A DNA stretch of 64,000 nucleotides, from assembly GCA_001898385.1 (NCBI GenBank), contig MKTT01000087.1, positions 20,114-84,113 of the forward strand, in the 5' to 3' direction. The notes under the pieces are model-generated. The model had not been told where the DNA came from, did no database searches, and saw nothing but the letters and a program-made list of their open reading frames with translations. Each line of letters starts with the position of its first letter. The first letter of the stretch is position 1. The stretch comes from Planctomycetales bacterium 71-10. GTDB taxonomy: Bacteria > Planctomycetota > Planctomycetia > Isosphaerales > Isosphaeraceae. This document shows positions 28,191 to 37,400 of the stretch, one piece after another. Position numbers and translations under genes: made by a program.

Positions 28191-28565
28191 TCACGGCTCG
28201 ATCTCGAAGAACGGCGCGATGCGGGTGACGCGGAAGATCTCCACGAGGTCGGGGTGGAGGCGGCGGAGGATGAGGCGGCCCTGGGCGGCGAGCAGGCGCT
28301 TGCGCAGGGTCATCAGACGGCCGATGGCCTCGCTGGCGATGTAGTGGACGTCGGAGAGGTCCAGCACGAGACGGCCCCCCGGGCTGAAGGGATAAGACGC
28401 CAGAAACCCGTCGAAGGTGTGGGCGAACATCAGGTCGCCCTTCGGCCTCATGACGGGGCCGTCCTCGTCGTCCCAGGTGAACCAGTCGCCCCGGCCGCAG
28501 CGGGAGCAGACGCCGTCGGGGGCCTCGGCCGGGAGTGGTGCGGCGCAGGTCGGGCAGGAGGTCAC
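28191..28565 (-). CDS. Zn-ribbon plus STAS-domain protein (anti-sigma antagonist-like)
   Basis: A 124-residue protein. Residues 1-25 hold a CxxC-x12-CxxC zinc ribbon (C4, C7, C20, C23). Residues about 40-124 form a STAS domain: RLVLDLSDVHYIASEAIGRLM is the canonical strand and helix around the usual phospho-acceptor Ser/Thr position, with S at 93 of ASEAIG. STAS proteins bind and sequester anti-sigma kinases. The GTG start overlaps the pdxH stop, so the two are translationally coupled. No cognate anti-sigma kinase is in the window. Confidence 0.75.
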   Translation of the reverse strand: MTSCPTCAAPLPAEAPDGVCSRCGRGDWFTWDDEDGPVMRPKGDLMFAHTFDGFLASYPFSPGGRLVLDLSDVHYIASEAIGRLMTLRKRLLAAQGRLILRRLHPDLVEIFRVTRIAPFFEIEP

Positions 28566-29197
28566 GGCGAGAGCCTCTCGATGGTCCAGGCGCCGCCGTC
28601 CTTGCGGTAGCGCAGCCGGTCGTGCAGCCGGCTGGGGCGGCCCTGCCAGAACTCGACCGTCTCGGGCAGGATGCGGAAGCCGCCCCAGTGGGCCGGGCGG
28701 GGGATCGGCGCGCCGGCGAACTTCGCCTCATACTCGCGGAACAGCGCCTCCAGGTGCTCGCGGTCGGGGATCGCCCGCGACTGCTTCGACGCCCACGCGC
28801 CGACCTGCGACGCCTCCGGACGGACGCGGAAGTACTCCTCGGACTCCTCGGCCGAGACCCTCTCCACGGGGCCCTCGACCGCCACCTGCCGCTCCAGGTC
28901 CTTCCAGAAGAACAGCATCGAGGCGCGGGGGTTGGCGGCCAATTCGCGGCCCTTGCGGCTCTCGTAGTTGGTGAAGAAGGTGAAGCCTCGCGGGTCGCAG
29001 CCCTTGAGCAGGACGATCCGGGCCGAGGGCCGGCCGTCGGGCGTGGCGGTCGCGAGCGTGGCGGCGTTGGCCTCCAGGGCGTCGATCGCCAGGGCGTCGG
29101 CGAACCAGCGTTCGAACTGGCGGATCGGGTCCGGGTCGACGTCCTTCTCGTCGAGGGCGTGTCGGGCGTAGTCGCGGCGGATGTCGGGGAGGCTCAT
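28562..29197 (-). CDS. pdxH: Pyridoxamine 5'-phosphate oxidase
   Basis: A 211-residue FMN-dependent oxidase making pyridoxal 5'-phosphate from pyridoxine or pyridoxamine phosphate. Family marks: MSLPDIRRDYARHALDE, DPIRQFERWFADAL, PSARIVLLKGCDPRGFTFFTNYESRKG and the C-terminal RLHDRLRYRKDGG-WTIERLSP, which matches the conserved PdxH end. The length matches E. coli PdxH. It is the middle gene of an apparent run: AGE epimerase (7-bp gap), pdxH, then Zn-ribbon/STAS (overlap). Confidence 0.95.
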   Translation of the reverse strand: MSLPDIRRDYARHALDEKDVDPDPIRQFERWFADALAIDALEANAATLATATPDGRPSARIVLLKGCDPRGFTFFTNYESRKGRELAANPRASMLFFWKDLERQVAVEGPVERVSAEESEEYFRVRPEASQVGAWASKQSRAIPDREHLEALFREYEAKFAGAPIPRPAHWGGFRILPETVEFWQGRPSRLHDRLRYRKDGGAWTIERLSP

Positions 29198-29204
29198 CGT
29201 CTCG

Positions 29205-30551
29205 TCACTTTCCGGGAGGCTCGGGGGCTCGCGAGAGGAGGCGGGCGACGTTCATCATCGCCCGCGCGGTGTGGTAATTCGCCTTCCATTCGTTGGCCTT
29301 CGCGCCGTCGCCCTTCAGGCGGCCGTCGCGTTCGGTCTCGGCGTACCAGCCGTCGTGTTCGGGGTCGAGCATGTGCCGCTCGATGAACCCCCACTGGTCG
29401 GCCAGGGCCCGCGCGTAGCGGTCGGTCTCGCGGCCGAACCGATGGTCCATCACGGCCAGGGCGTTCAGGCCCTCGGCCTGGGTCCACCAGACCTTGGTGA
29501 AGTCGTACGAGCCGGCGGCGAAGGCGTCCCCCTTGTCGTTGAATCCGCCGAATCGCTCGTCCCAGCCCCAGTCGAGCGCGTGGTCGACGAGGCTGCGGGC
29601 GACCTCCCACGTCCTCGCGTCGTCGGGCGTGTGCTGGGCTTCGGCGGCCTCGATCAGGAGGTACGCCGTCTCGACGTCGTGGCCGAACGAGTCGTGGGCG
29701 GGGATCGGCCGCCAGTCGCGCGTGAGGTAGAGGTTCAGCGCCCCGGGCTCCACGGCGATCCGGTCGCGGACCAGGTGGAACGCCTCGGTTAGACGCTCCC
29801 GGACGATCGGCCGGTGGTCGACCTTCGCCAGCTCGGCCAGCGCCTCCAGGATGTGGATGTGGCTGTTCATCGTCTTGCAGCCGTAGTACACGCCCAGGCG
29901 GTCCTTGCGGGCGGAGACGGGGGTGGCGGGGTCGTGGGACGTGATCGCCGTCCCGTCGCGGCGGATCCCCTCGAACCAGCCGCCGTGCTCGCGGTCGTGG
30001 GCCTTCGCTTCGAGCCAGTCGAAGGCGTCGCGGGCGACCTTCAGGGCGAGGTCGTCGCCGCCGACGGCCCGGACCTTCGCCGCGGCGTAGATGACGAATG
30101 CCGTCCCGTAGACGTGCTTCTCGTCCCCGAGCTTCGGGTCGACCTTCCCGTCGGGGCCGAGGATCCAGTGGAAGCCCCCCTGCTCCGCGTCGCGCATCGT
30201 CTCGTCGAGGAACGCCAGGCCGTGGCGGGCGTACTTCAGGTATTCGTCGCGGCGGGCGGGGTCGAACTCGGCGTAGGCGGCGGCCGTCCAGGTCATGCGC
30301 GACTGGTACACCAGCGATTTCGAGCGGTCGGGCCGGACCGTCCAGTCGCGGGCGATCTCCTGATGGAACCCGCCTCGGTCGTCGACGGCCGCGGGATACC
30401 AGCGGGCCATCTCGGCGGCGAGGAGCGTTCGGAGGCGGTCGGCCGTGGGATGGACGGCCTGCTCCTCGGCGCGGGCCGGGATCGCGACCGCCGGGGCGAG
30501 GCTCGCCAGGGCCAGAATCGTCGTGCACGTCCGCTGCAGCGCAACCATCAT
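29205..30551 (-). CDS. Secreted AGE-family sugar 2-epimerase
   Basis: A 448-residue N-acylglucosamine 2-epimerase-like protein of the (alpha/alpha)6 barrel fold. A signal peptide (LQRTCTTILALASLAPAVA, then RAEEQ) indicates export. Family elements: YQSRMTWTAAAYAEF, GGFHWILGPDGK, GGWFEGIRRDGT, GWDERFGGFNDKGD and WWTQAEGLNALAVMD, with the catalytic histidine region in DHRFGRETDRYARAL. It may act on glucosamine- or mannobiose-type sugars. It lies 101 bp downstream of the beta-propeller gene and 7 bp upstream of pdxH. Confidence 0.82.
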   Translation of the reverse strand: MMVALQRTCTTILALASLAPAVAIPARAEEQAVHPTADRLRTLLAAEMARWYPAAVDDRGGFHQEIARDWTVRPDRSKSLVYQSRMTWTAAAYAEFDPARRDEYLKYARHGLAFLDETMRDAEQGGFHWILGPDGKVDPKLGDEKHVYGTAFVIYAAAKVRAVGGDDLALKVARDAFDWLEAKAHDREHGGWFEGIRRDGTAITSHDPATPVSARKDRLGVYYGCKTMNSHIHILEALAELAKVDHRPIVRERLTEAFHLVRDRIAVEPGALNLYLTRDWRPIPAHDSFGHDVETAYLLIEAAEAQHTPDDARTWEVARSLVDHALDWGWDERFGGFNDKGDAFAAGSYDFTKVWWTQAEGLNALAVMDHRFGRETDRYARALADQWGFIERHMLDPEHDGWYAETERDGRLKGDGAKANEWKANYHTARAMMNVARLLSRAPEPPGK

Positions 30552-30652
30552 CGGCGTCCTCCCCGGCCGCCTTGCCGGGACGGCGGCTCAGGATCCGATT
30601 ATCGCCGTCGGGGCGACCCCGGGCAATCGCGGCCCGACCCCGGCGGCTCGAC

Positions 30653-32152
30653 TCAATCGGACTTCGACCCGTCTTCGAAGCGGAGGGCGAAGAGGTCGGC
30701 GTCTTTCATCACGAAGCGAAGGCGGACGGGCCGGCCGGCCAGCCCGCCGAGGTCGCCCCCGGCGAAGGCCACGGCGCGCTCGATCTCGTTGCCGATCAGC
30801 TCGGTGCAATCGGCCAGCGCGAAGCCGGGGATCGGCGTCCCGTCCGGGCCCTGGACCTCCACCCGCACGCCGCCCGCGGCCGAGGTCGAGAAGTTCAGCA
30901 TCAGCCTCGAGCCCCGGAACGTCAGCGGCCGGGTCGTCATCTCCCCGCCGTCGTAGTCGGCGTGGACGGAGGCGAAGCCGTCGAGCCGCAGGCTGTAGCG
31001 CCTGAGGTGGGCCGTCGGCTGGCCGTAGTTCTGATTGACGTAGAGCGACATCTCGGACGGGCCCGTCTGCACGATGTTGCGGGCGGGGTAGTTCGTCCGC
31101 GATGTCCAGTTCTCGGCCCCGACCCCCGGCGCGACGAACGCCTCCATGAACGTGCGATCGTAGACGCCCCCGCCCCGGCTGCTCATCAGGACCGCGTCCG
31201 AGACGTCATGGAAGTACCCCGGGTCGACCCCGATCGCCTTCGCCTGCGCCTCGGTGAGCGCGCGACGGCCCTGCATGAACCGGGCGGCCGTCGCGATGGA
31301 GATGTGAGGCGCCCGGAAATACGGATGGGTCTGGCTGGTGTAGAGCTGCTCGACGGGCGCCGCCCCGTCGCCGCGCCGGTACTCCATCAGCGTGGGGTTG
31401 CGCCATTCGAGGAAGTCGTCGCTCTCGACCCGCGCGATCCGCCGCTTGCCCCCCTCGTAGATGCGGTAGTAGAGGAGATACTTCCCCTCGGCGGCCGACC
31501 AGAACGCGACGTTCTGGGAGTCGAAGACGTAGGAATCGCCCCCCTCGCGGGTCTGCACGTCCCGTTTCGTGAGGATGGGGCCGTCGCGGAGTCGCTTCCA
31601 GCGGAGGCCGTCGGGGGAGGCGTAGGCGCTCAGCCCCTGCTCGTGGACGCCGCCGACGGCCTTGTACCGCTCGGCGGGATCGACTCCCGGGCGGTCGTCC
31701 AGGAACGGCGCGAAGTTGTGCGTGACGGCCGCCGCGTCGGCCAGCACGATGTTGGTCGCGGGCCGGCCCGCTCGGGGGTGGAGGTCCAGCGACGGCCTGG
31801 TCCAGGCGACGCCGTCCTCGGACTCGGCGCAGCAGACGACCTGCCCGGGATCGTCGTCCTTCTTCGCCCCGCCGCCTCCCGTCCCCCGATAGTAGGCCCG
31901 GTATCTCCCCCCGGAATGGACGATCGTCGCGTAGCCGCTGAAGGGCCCCTCCCAGGGCTCGTCGAAGGCGAGCACGGGCCCGCGGTCCACGGGGCGATGC
32001 TGCCGCAGTTCGAGGTGCGAGAGCGAGTCGACCAGATGCCGGTCGAGGAACAGCTCGCGCCGCGAGCCGACCTCGACCGCCTCGGGCGGCTCGGCCCGCG
32101 CGGCCAGCGACGCCGCGAATGCCAGGATCGTCGTCGCGAGGATTCGATTCAT
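30653..32152 (-). CDS. Secreted five-bladed beta-propeller protein (GH32/43-like)
   Basis: A 499-residue exported protein. A signal peptide (MNRILATTILAFAASLAARA) precedes a domain with glycosidase-propeller motifs: ELFLDRHLVD, HSGGRYRAYYRG, CCAESEDGVAWTRP, YASPDGLRWKRLRDGP and YFRAPHISIA. The last ~120 residues form a beta-sandwich-like module (RLMLNFSTSAAGGVRVEVQ). Such proteins are frequent in planctomycetes next to sugar-processing genes and are annotated as hypothetical or GH32-like. The catalytic residues are uncertain. An epimerase gene follows, and an insertion sequence lies 137 bp upstream. Confidence 0.7.
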   Translation of the reverse strand: MNRILATTILAFAASLAARAEPPEAVEVGSRRELFLDRHLVDSLSHLELRQHRPVDRGPVLAFDEPWEGPFSGYATIVHSGGRYRAYYRGTGGGGAKKDDDPGQVVCCAESEDGVAWTRPSLDLHPRAGRPATNIVLADAAAVTHNFAPFLDDRPGVDPAERYKAVGGVHEQGLSAYASPDGLRWKRLRDGPILTKRDVQTREGGDSYVFDSQNVAFWSAAEGKYLLYYRIYEGGKRRIARVESDDFLEWRNPTLMEYRRGDGAAPVEQLYTSQTHPYFRAPHISIATAARFMQGRRALTEAQAKAIGVDPGYFHDVSDAVLMSSRGGGVYDRTFMEAFVAPGVGAENWTSRTNYPARNIVQTGPSEMSLYVNQNYGQPTAHLRRYSLRLDGFASVHADYDGGEMTTRPLTFRGSRLMLNFSTSAAGGVRVEVQGPDGTPIPGFALADCTELIGNEIERAVAFAGGDLGGLAGRPVRLRFVMKDADLFALRFEDGSKSD

Positions 32153-32288
32153 CCCCCTGCCCCTCTCAACCCGTGGGATCGGTCGGACGTGACGTCGGAG
32201 GCCGCCTTCGCAGGGGGCCGCCCCCGTTCTACGGCATCCGCGGCCCGCGTTCGAGGGCGTGCCGGCCGCCCGGCCCGCGCCCGCGGCC

Positions 32289-32310
32289 GGGTGCCCCTTT
32301 AGAACTTGGC
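32289..32310. repeat. Left terminal inverted repeat of the insertion sequence
   Basis: 22 bp, pairing with 33677-33698 with one mismatch. Preceded by the target duplication CCGCGGCC at 32281-32288. Confidence 0.9.
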
Positions 32311-32315
32311 AGTTG

Positions 32316-33405
32316 TCAAGCGGCCCAGAGGTGATGCCACTCGGGTTGGTCGGCGAGGGCGACGAGCTCGACGAGGGGGCCGACGTGTTCCACACGCCAG
32401 CGGGCTCCGGTCCGTTTCATTCGGCGGTTGACCAGCTGCTTGATCGCCCCTTCGACCATGCCACTGCCGATCGAGCGGCCTCGGGAGAGTCGGGCGGCGT
32501 AGTCGAGGCGGGTCGGGTGCGACGCCAGATAGGCCGACAGTCCGCGCAGCGGTTCGCCGTCGGAGCCCTCGGGCAGCTCGGCGAACAGGCCGGCGATCCA
32601 GCGGTCGAGGCCGCGCTTCCCCGCGGCCGGCAGGACGGCGACGCCCGCCTCGCGATGCGTCGCCGCGGCGGCCGGGTCGGCCCAGGTCGCCTTGATCGCG
32701 CCGCCTATGTGCTCGACGGCGTGGAAGACGTCGAGCACGCCTTCGGCCTGCGGCAGGACCTCGTCGGCGAGGTTCCAGATCCATTCGGTGCCATCGCCGA
32801 GCACGGTCGCGTCGGCGATGGTCGTCGCCTCCAGGCGGTCGGCCTCGCGGCGGACCCGCTTCGCGAACTCCTCGGCCTCCTCGACGGCCGCGACCACCGC
32901 GTGGAACGAGGGCTCGGGGAGCTCGCGATCGGCCCACTCCTCGACCGGCGTCGGCCCGCCGGATTCGCGGCGGGCGAGGATCGCGACCTTGACGTCGCGC
33001 CAGCCGCCGGTGGTCGGGACCTTGCCGGCGTCGACCTCCAACTCGACGGCCCCGGCCGCCACGGCGAACCGGCCGGCGTCGCGACGCGACGGGCGGGCCT
33101 CGGCGGCGCGACGGGCCGCGGCGTGGGTCGCGCGGCGGATCACGTCGTCGTCGGGGGCCCAGCCGAGCATTTCGCCCATCAGCCGCTGGGCCCGCGCGAA
33201 CGAGTCGTGGACGCCGGCCAGGACGGCCATCCGCTCGCCGCCGGGGCTCAGCAGGCCCGTCACGCCGAGCGCCTCGTCGGCCGGGAACGAGCCGCCGCCG
33301 GCGGTCGCGACGTAGGCCCGCTCCAGCCGGATCGGCCCGGCGGCCGTCAGGAGCCGCCGCGACCGCCGCCCCTTCGACCTGGCCCCGGCCGGCCGTTTTG
33401 GGGGG
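32316..33405 (-). CDS. ISKra4-like transposase, main (orfB) part, reached by -1 frameshift
   Basis: The DDE-type transposase body, roughly 360 residues. ISKra4-like landmarks: GPIRLERAYVATAGGGSFPADEALG, the first Asp in ELEVDAGKVPTTGG, the second in VLGDGTEWIWNLADE, FHAVEHI, and the Glu in GSGMVEGAIKQLVNRRM followed by KRTGARWR. This frame has no start codon of its own near its beginning. It joins the frame of the first transposase gene at the sequence CCCCCCAAAACGG (minus strand, 33405-33393), so the functional protein is probably a fusion of about 434 residues. Confidence 0.85.
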
Positions 33406-33619
33406 CGTCGACCTCGGCGACGCGACGCCGCAAGGCCTCCTCCAACGCCGAAGCGGTCAGCTTCCGCCCCTTCGCCACGGCCTCGGCCTCGCACGCCGCC
33501 AGGACCGTCCCGTGCGGGGCCTCCAACGCCGTCCGCTTCAGGTCCGAGACCATCGCCAACGCCTGCTCGATCAGCAGCCGTTCCGACTCGTCCTCGTACT
33601 CGATCGTCAGTGTTGGCAT
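33347..33619 (-). CDS. ISKra4-like transposase, first (orfA) part
   Basis: A 90-residue product starting MPTLTIEYEDESERLLIEQA. The first ~70 residues are a helical N-terminal domain, and the rest (GRPGPGRRGGGRGG) is the read-through of the zero frame after the frameshift site. The ATG at 33619 has GGGAGGGGCC upstream. Read without a shift it makes a short protein that may act as a regulator; with a -1 shift it continues into the main transposase. A simple inactivating frameshift cannot be excluded. Confidence 0.7.
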   Translation of the reverse strand: MPTLTIEYEDESERLLIEQALAMVSDLKRTALEAPHGTVLAACEAEAVAKGRKLTASALEEALRRRVAEVDAPQNGRPGPGRRGGGRGGS

Positions 33620-33676
33620 GGCGGCCCCTCCCTGTTGCGAACGACGGCGACTCCTTCGCCATCATCCCGCAATCCC

Positions 33677-33698
33677 GCCAAATTCTAAAGGGGCACCC
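33677..33698. repeat. Right terminal inverted repeat of the insertion sequence
   Basis: 22 bp, the inverted partner of 32289-32310. Followed by the second copy of CCGCGGCC at 33699-33706. Its inward part, GAATTTGGCGG, is shared with the MITE at 759-1040. Confidence 0.9.
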
Positions 33699-33828
33699 CC
33701 GCGGCCGGACGGCTTGCCAACGGCGACGGCCGCCGGTTAGCCTGGGGTGGTCCCGCGCCGTGTCGAGGCGGCGAGCAGGATTCGGGACGGATGCCGGGCG
33801 ACGGCCCGGCTGGCTCAGGAGGCGAAAC

Positions 33829-34437
33829 ATGTCGGTCGGCGACCCTTCGGTCCGGGGAGAGAGCCAGCTGGCCGACTTCCTGCGGCGGATCCAGCAGGGG
33901 GACGAGGGGGCGGCCCGCGAGCTGCTCCAGCGGTATGAGCCGGAGGTCCGGCTGGTCGTGCGCCGGCAACTCCCCCGGCTGCTCCGCTCGCGGTTCGACT
34001 CGCTGGACTTCCTCCAGAGCGTCTGGGGGAGCTTCTTCCGCCGGATGCGCGACGCGCCCACCGACTTCGAAGATTCGCGGCACCTTGTCGCCTTCCTGGC
34101 GCGGGCTGCGAAGAACAAGGTGATCGACGAGTACCGTCGCGCCGCCAGCCTGAAGAACGACATGCATCGCGAGGAGCCCCTCTGGGCCGACGGCAATCGG
34201 CCCCGGGAGGTCGCCGACCCGATTGACTCGCCCAGCGAGGTGGCCCAGGCCCACGAGGCGTACGACCGCCTGCATGCGCTGCTGCCCCTCGAGCGCCGGA
34301 ACATGCTGGAATTGAAGGCGCAGGGGCTGTCGAGCAAGGACATCGGCGATCGCCTGGGCGTCAGCGAGCGGACGGTCCAGAGGGTGCTGGAAGACCTGAG
34401 GCGGCGCGTGGAGTCGGAGTGGGAGCCGGCCGGATGA
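33829..34437 (+). CDS. ECF-type RNA polymerase sigma factor of planctomycete kind
   Basis: A 202-residue sigma-70-family factor without regions 1 and 3. Region 2 is at QLADFLRRIQQGDEGAARELL and SLDFLQSVWGSFFRRM; region 4 is ALLPLERRNMLELKAQG, then the helix-turn-helix SSKDIGDRLGVSERTVQRVLEDLRRRV. The start at 33829 follows AGGAGGCG. The stop overlaps the ATG of the kinase gene (ATGA), typical of planctomycete sigma-kinase pairs in which phosphorylation probably controls the factor. No anti-sigma factor is nearby. Confidence 0.93.
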   Translation: MSVGDPSVRGESQLADFLRRIQQGDEGAARELLQRYEPEVRLVVRRQLPRLLRSRFDSLDFLQSVWGSFFRRMRDAPTDFEDSRHLVAFLARAAKNKVIDEYRRAASLKNDMHREEPLWADGNRPREVADPIDSPSEVAQAHEAYDRLHALLPLERRNMLELKAQGLSSKDIGDRLGVSERTVQRVLEDLRRRVESEWEPAG

Positions 34438-37400
34438 GCGTTGGCGCCTGGGGGCGCACGTGGGAGGACGCCTCGACCCCCTCCGCGGCGCGCCTCACAC
34501 GACGATACGAGCAGGCCTGGCGCGAGGCCGAGGCCACGGGCTCGCGCCCGGACCCTCGCTCGTTCCTCGCCGGCTGGCCCGAGCCCGGGGGGTTCCCCGG
34601 CGCCCGCCTGGCCCTCCTGCGCACCGACATGTCGCTCCGCTGGGAGTCCGGCCAGCGCGCCTCGGCCGAGTGGTACGCCGGCCGCTTCCCCGAGCTGGGC
34701 GAGGACACCGTCGTCGCGCTGATCTACGAGGAATTCTGCCTGCTCGAAGAGGCCGGCGAGGCCCCCGGCGTCGACGCCTTCCTCGCCCGCTACTCCGCCT
34801 TCGCCGAGCCGCTGCGGCGCGTGCTCGACATCCACAACCTGGTGGGGACCGCCTCCACCTCCGACCTCCCCGGCGAGTCCACCTCGCTCGGCCCCCTCCC
34901 GCGCGACGACCGCCCGAAGTTCCCCGAGGCGGGCGACGCCGTCGCCGGGTTCCAGCTCGTCGAGGAGCTGGGCCGCGGCTCGTTCGCCCGCGTCTTCCTC
35001 GCCCGCGAGACCCAGCTAGGCGACCGCGCCGTCGCCCTGAAGGTGAGCCTCCGGGGCTCGCGCGAGCCCCAGACCCTGGCGCGGCTCCAGCACACCCACA
35101 TCGTCCCGGTCCACTCCCACAGCGTCGACCCGGCGACCGGGATGCACGTCCTCTGCATGCCCTACTTCGGCCGCGTCACGCTCGGCCGCCTGCTGTCCGA
35201 GGTGGCGCGCGAGGGGGCCGACTCGCCGCCGACCGGGGCCGACCTCGTCGCCGCCCTCGACCGCCTGGAGCCGGCCGACGGCGCGGCCTCGGCCCCCTCG
35301 CCCAACCGCCAGGAGCTGGCCGCCCGCCCCTTCGCCCGCGCCCTGGCCTGGTGGGGCGCCCGGCTGGCCGAGGCCCTGGCCCACGCCCACCGGCGAGGCG
35401 TCCTCCACCGCGACGTCAAGCCGTCGAACGTCCTGATCGCCGCCGACGGCACCCCCATGCTCCTCGACTTCAACCTCGCGCACGAGCAGATCGCCGCCGA
35501 CGAGACGGGCGGCGGGGCGAGCCTGGGGGGGACGGTCGACTACATGGCCCCGGAGCACCTGGAGGCCCTGGCCGACGCCCGCGGCGACCTGGTCGACGCC
35601 CGCTCCGACGTCTTCTCGATGGGCGTCCTGCTGTATGAGGGCCTGCTGGGCGTCAAGCCGTTCGAGCCCCCCCCGAAGGCGGCCTCCGTCTTGGAATCGC
35701 TCCTGGACGCGGCCGACGCCCGCCGCGGCGACCCCCGCGCCCTGTTCCCCCCGTCGGCCGACCTCCCCGCGCCCCTCCGTGCCGTCCTGCTGCGCTGCCT
35801 CGCCCCCGACCCGGCCGACCGCTACCGCACGGCCGCCGACCTGGCCGAGGACCTCCAGGCCGTCGCCGACGACCTGCCGCTGGCCTTCGCCCGCGAGCCG
35901 CTCTGGAGTCGCCTGGCCCGTCGCGCGCGCAGGAACCGCCTGCGCTTCGCCACCGCCGCCGTCGTCCTGGTCTCTTGCGCCGCCGCCGGTGCCGCCGCGA
36001 TCAACCTGAACATCGAGCGAGCCGGCCGTCGCACCGAGGCCGAGCAGCGCCTCCAGCGCGGCGACGAGCTGATGCGCAAGCGCGAGTTCGACAAGGCGCT
36101 CGTCCAGTTCGAGGCCGCCTTGAAGTTCGCCGAGGGGCCGCCCGAGGGGTTCCTCGGCCGGATCTTCGACTGGCGCAACCTCCGCGACCTGGCGGAGCGC
36201 GTGCGCGTCGGCCTGGCCGAGCCCGACGCCCACTCCGACCTGGAGCGACAGGAGGAGACCGCCAAGGAGAAGGTGCGGCTCGCCCGCCGCTCGGCCGCCA
36301 TGCGCGAGCACGCCGAGCGGATCCACCGCGAGTCCGAGGGGCTGCGCATGCGGTTCATCGGGCTCGTCGAGGGCCGGTCCGCCGCCGTCGAGACGCTCCT
36401 CGGCCTGCTGAAGCCGTTCTACGTCCTGGGCCCCCAGGACTGGACCAGGCTCGACCACAACCTGAGCATGCTCGACGCCGACGAGCGCGCCCGGCTCCGG
36501 GCCGAGGTCGACGAGCTGATGTTCCTCTGGACCGTCGGCGTCGAGCGGGCCGTCGACCCGGCGCACCCGGAGGCCGCGGCGCGGATCGCCGCGGCCGTCG
36601 ACGTCTGCGACAAGGCCCTCAAGTTCGCCGGCCGCGACGGCCCCTGGCTCGAGCTGCGGGCCCGCCTCCTGCGCAAGGGGGGCGCCGAGGCGGCCGTCGG
36701 GCCCGCCCGGCCCGCCCCCCGCGACGAGCGCTCCGCCCTGGCCTGCTTCCAGTGGGGCCTGCTCCACTCCGCGAGCCGCGACTCCGAGGGCGCCATCGAA
36801 TGGCTCCAGCGGGCGGTCCGCATCGATTGGTCCAACTACTGGTATCAGTTCTACCTGGGCTTCCTGGAGGACGACTTCGGCCTGGAGGCCGAGGCGCTCG
36901 TCCAGTACGACGTGGCCGCCGCCGTGAAGCCCGACTCCCCCTGGGTCCTCTTCAGCCGCGCCCGCCTGTTCCACAAGAAAGGGGCCTGGGATCAGGCCCG
37001 CGAGGACATGGAGCGGGCCCTGGCGATGCTGGGGGGGCGGCCCGAGTCGATCCGGATCCGCCTGGAGCTGGGCTACGTCCACCAGGCGATGGGCGACTTC
37101 CCCCGCGCCCGCGCCCGCTATGCAGAGGTCCTGTCCGCCGCCCCCGACGGCCCGTTCGCCCGCGCCGCGCGCCTGAACCTGGCGAACATCGCCGCCGAGT
37201 CGGGCGACGTCGCCGGGGCGCTGGCCGGGTTCGACGAACTCCTGGAGACCGACCCGGGCGACGCCCCCGCGCGGCTCAGCCGCGCCCTGCTCGACCTGCG
37301 GCTGGGCCGGGCCGCCTCGGCGTCCTCGTCGCTCGACATCCTGGTCGATCGCGTGCGTCGCGACGTGGAGCGGGGCGACCTGCTGGCGACCCGGGCCGTG

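Larger units (their letters stand above)
32289..33698 (-). mobile_element. Complete ISKra4-like insertion sequence (1410 bp) with 8-bp target duplication
   Basis: The ends 32289-32310 and 33677-33698 are 22-bp inverted repeats matching at 21 positions (outer end GGGTGCCCCTTTAGAA). The flanks 32281-32288 and 33699-33706 are exact direct repeats, CCGCGGCC. Inside are two frames read on the minus strand that together make one ISKra4-type transposase. Intact ends, duplication and open frames suggest recent insertion. It lies between the beta-propeller gene and the sigma-factor gene, 130 bp upstream of the latter. Confidence 0.93.
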
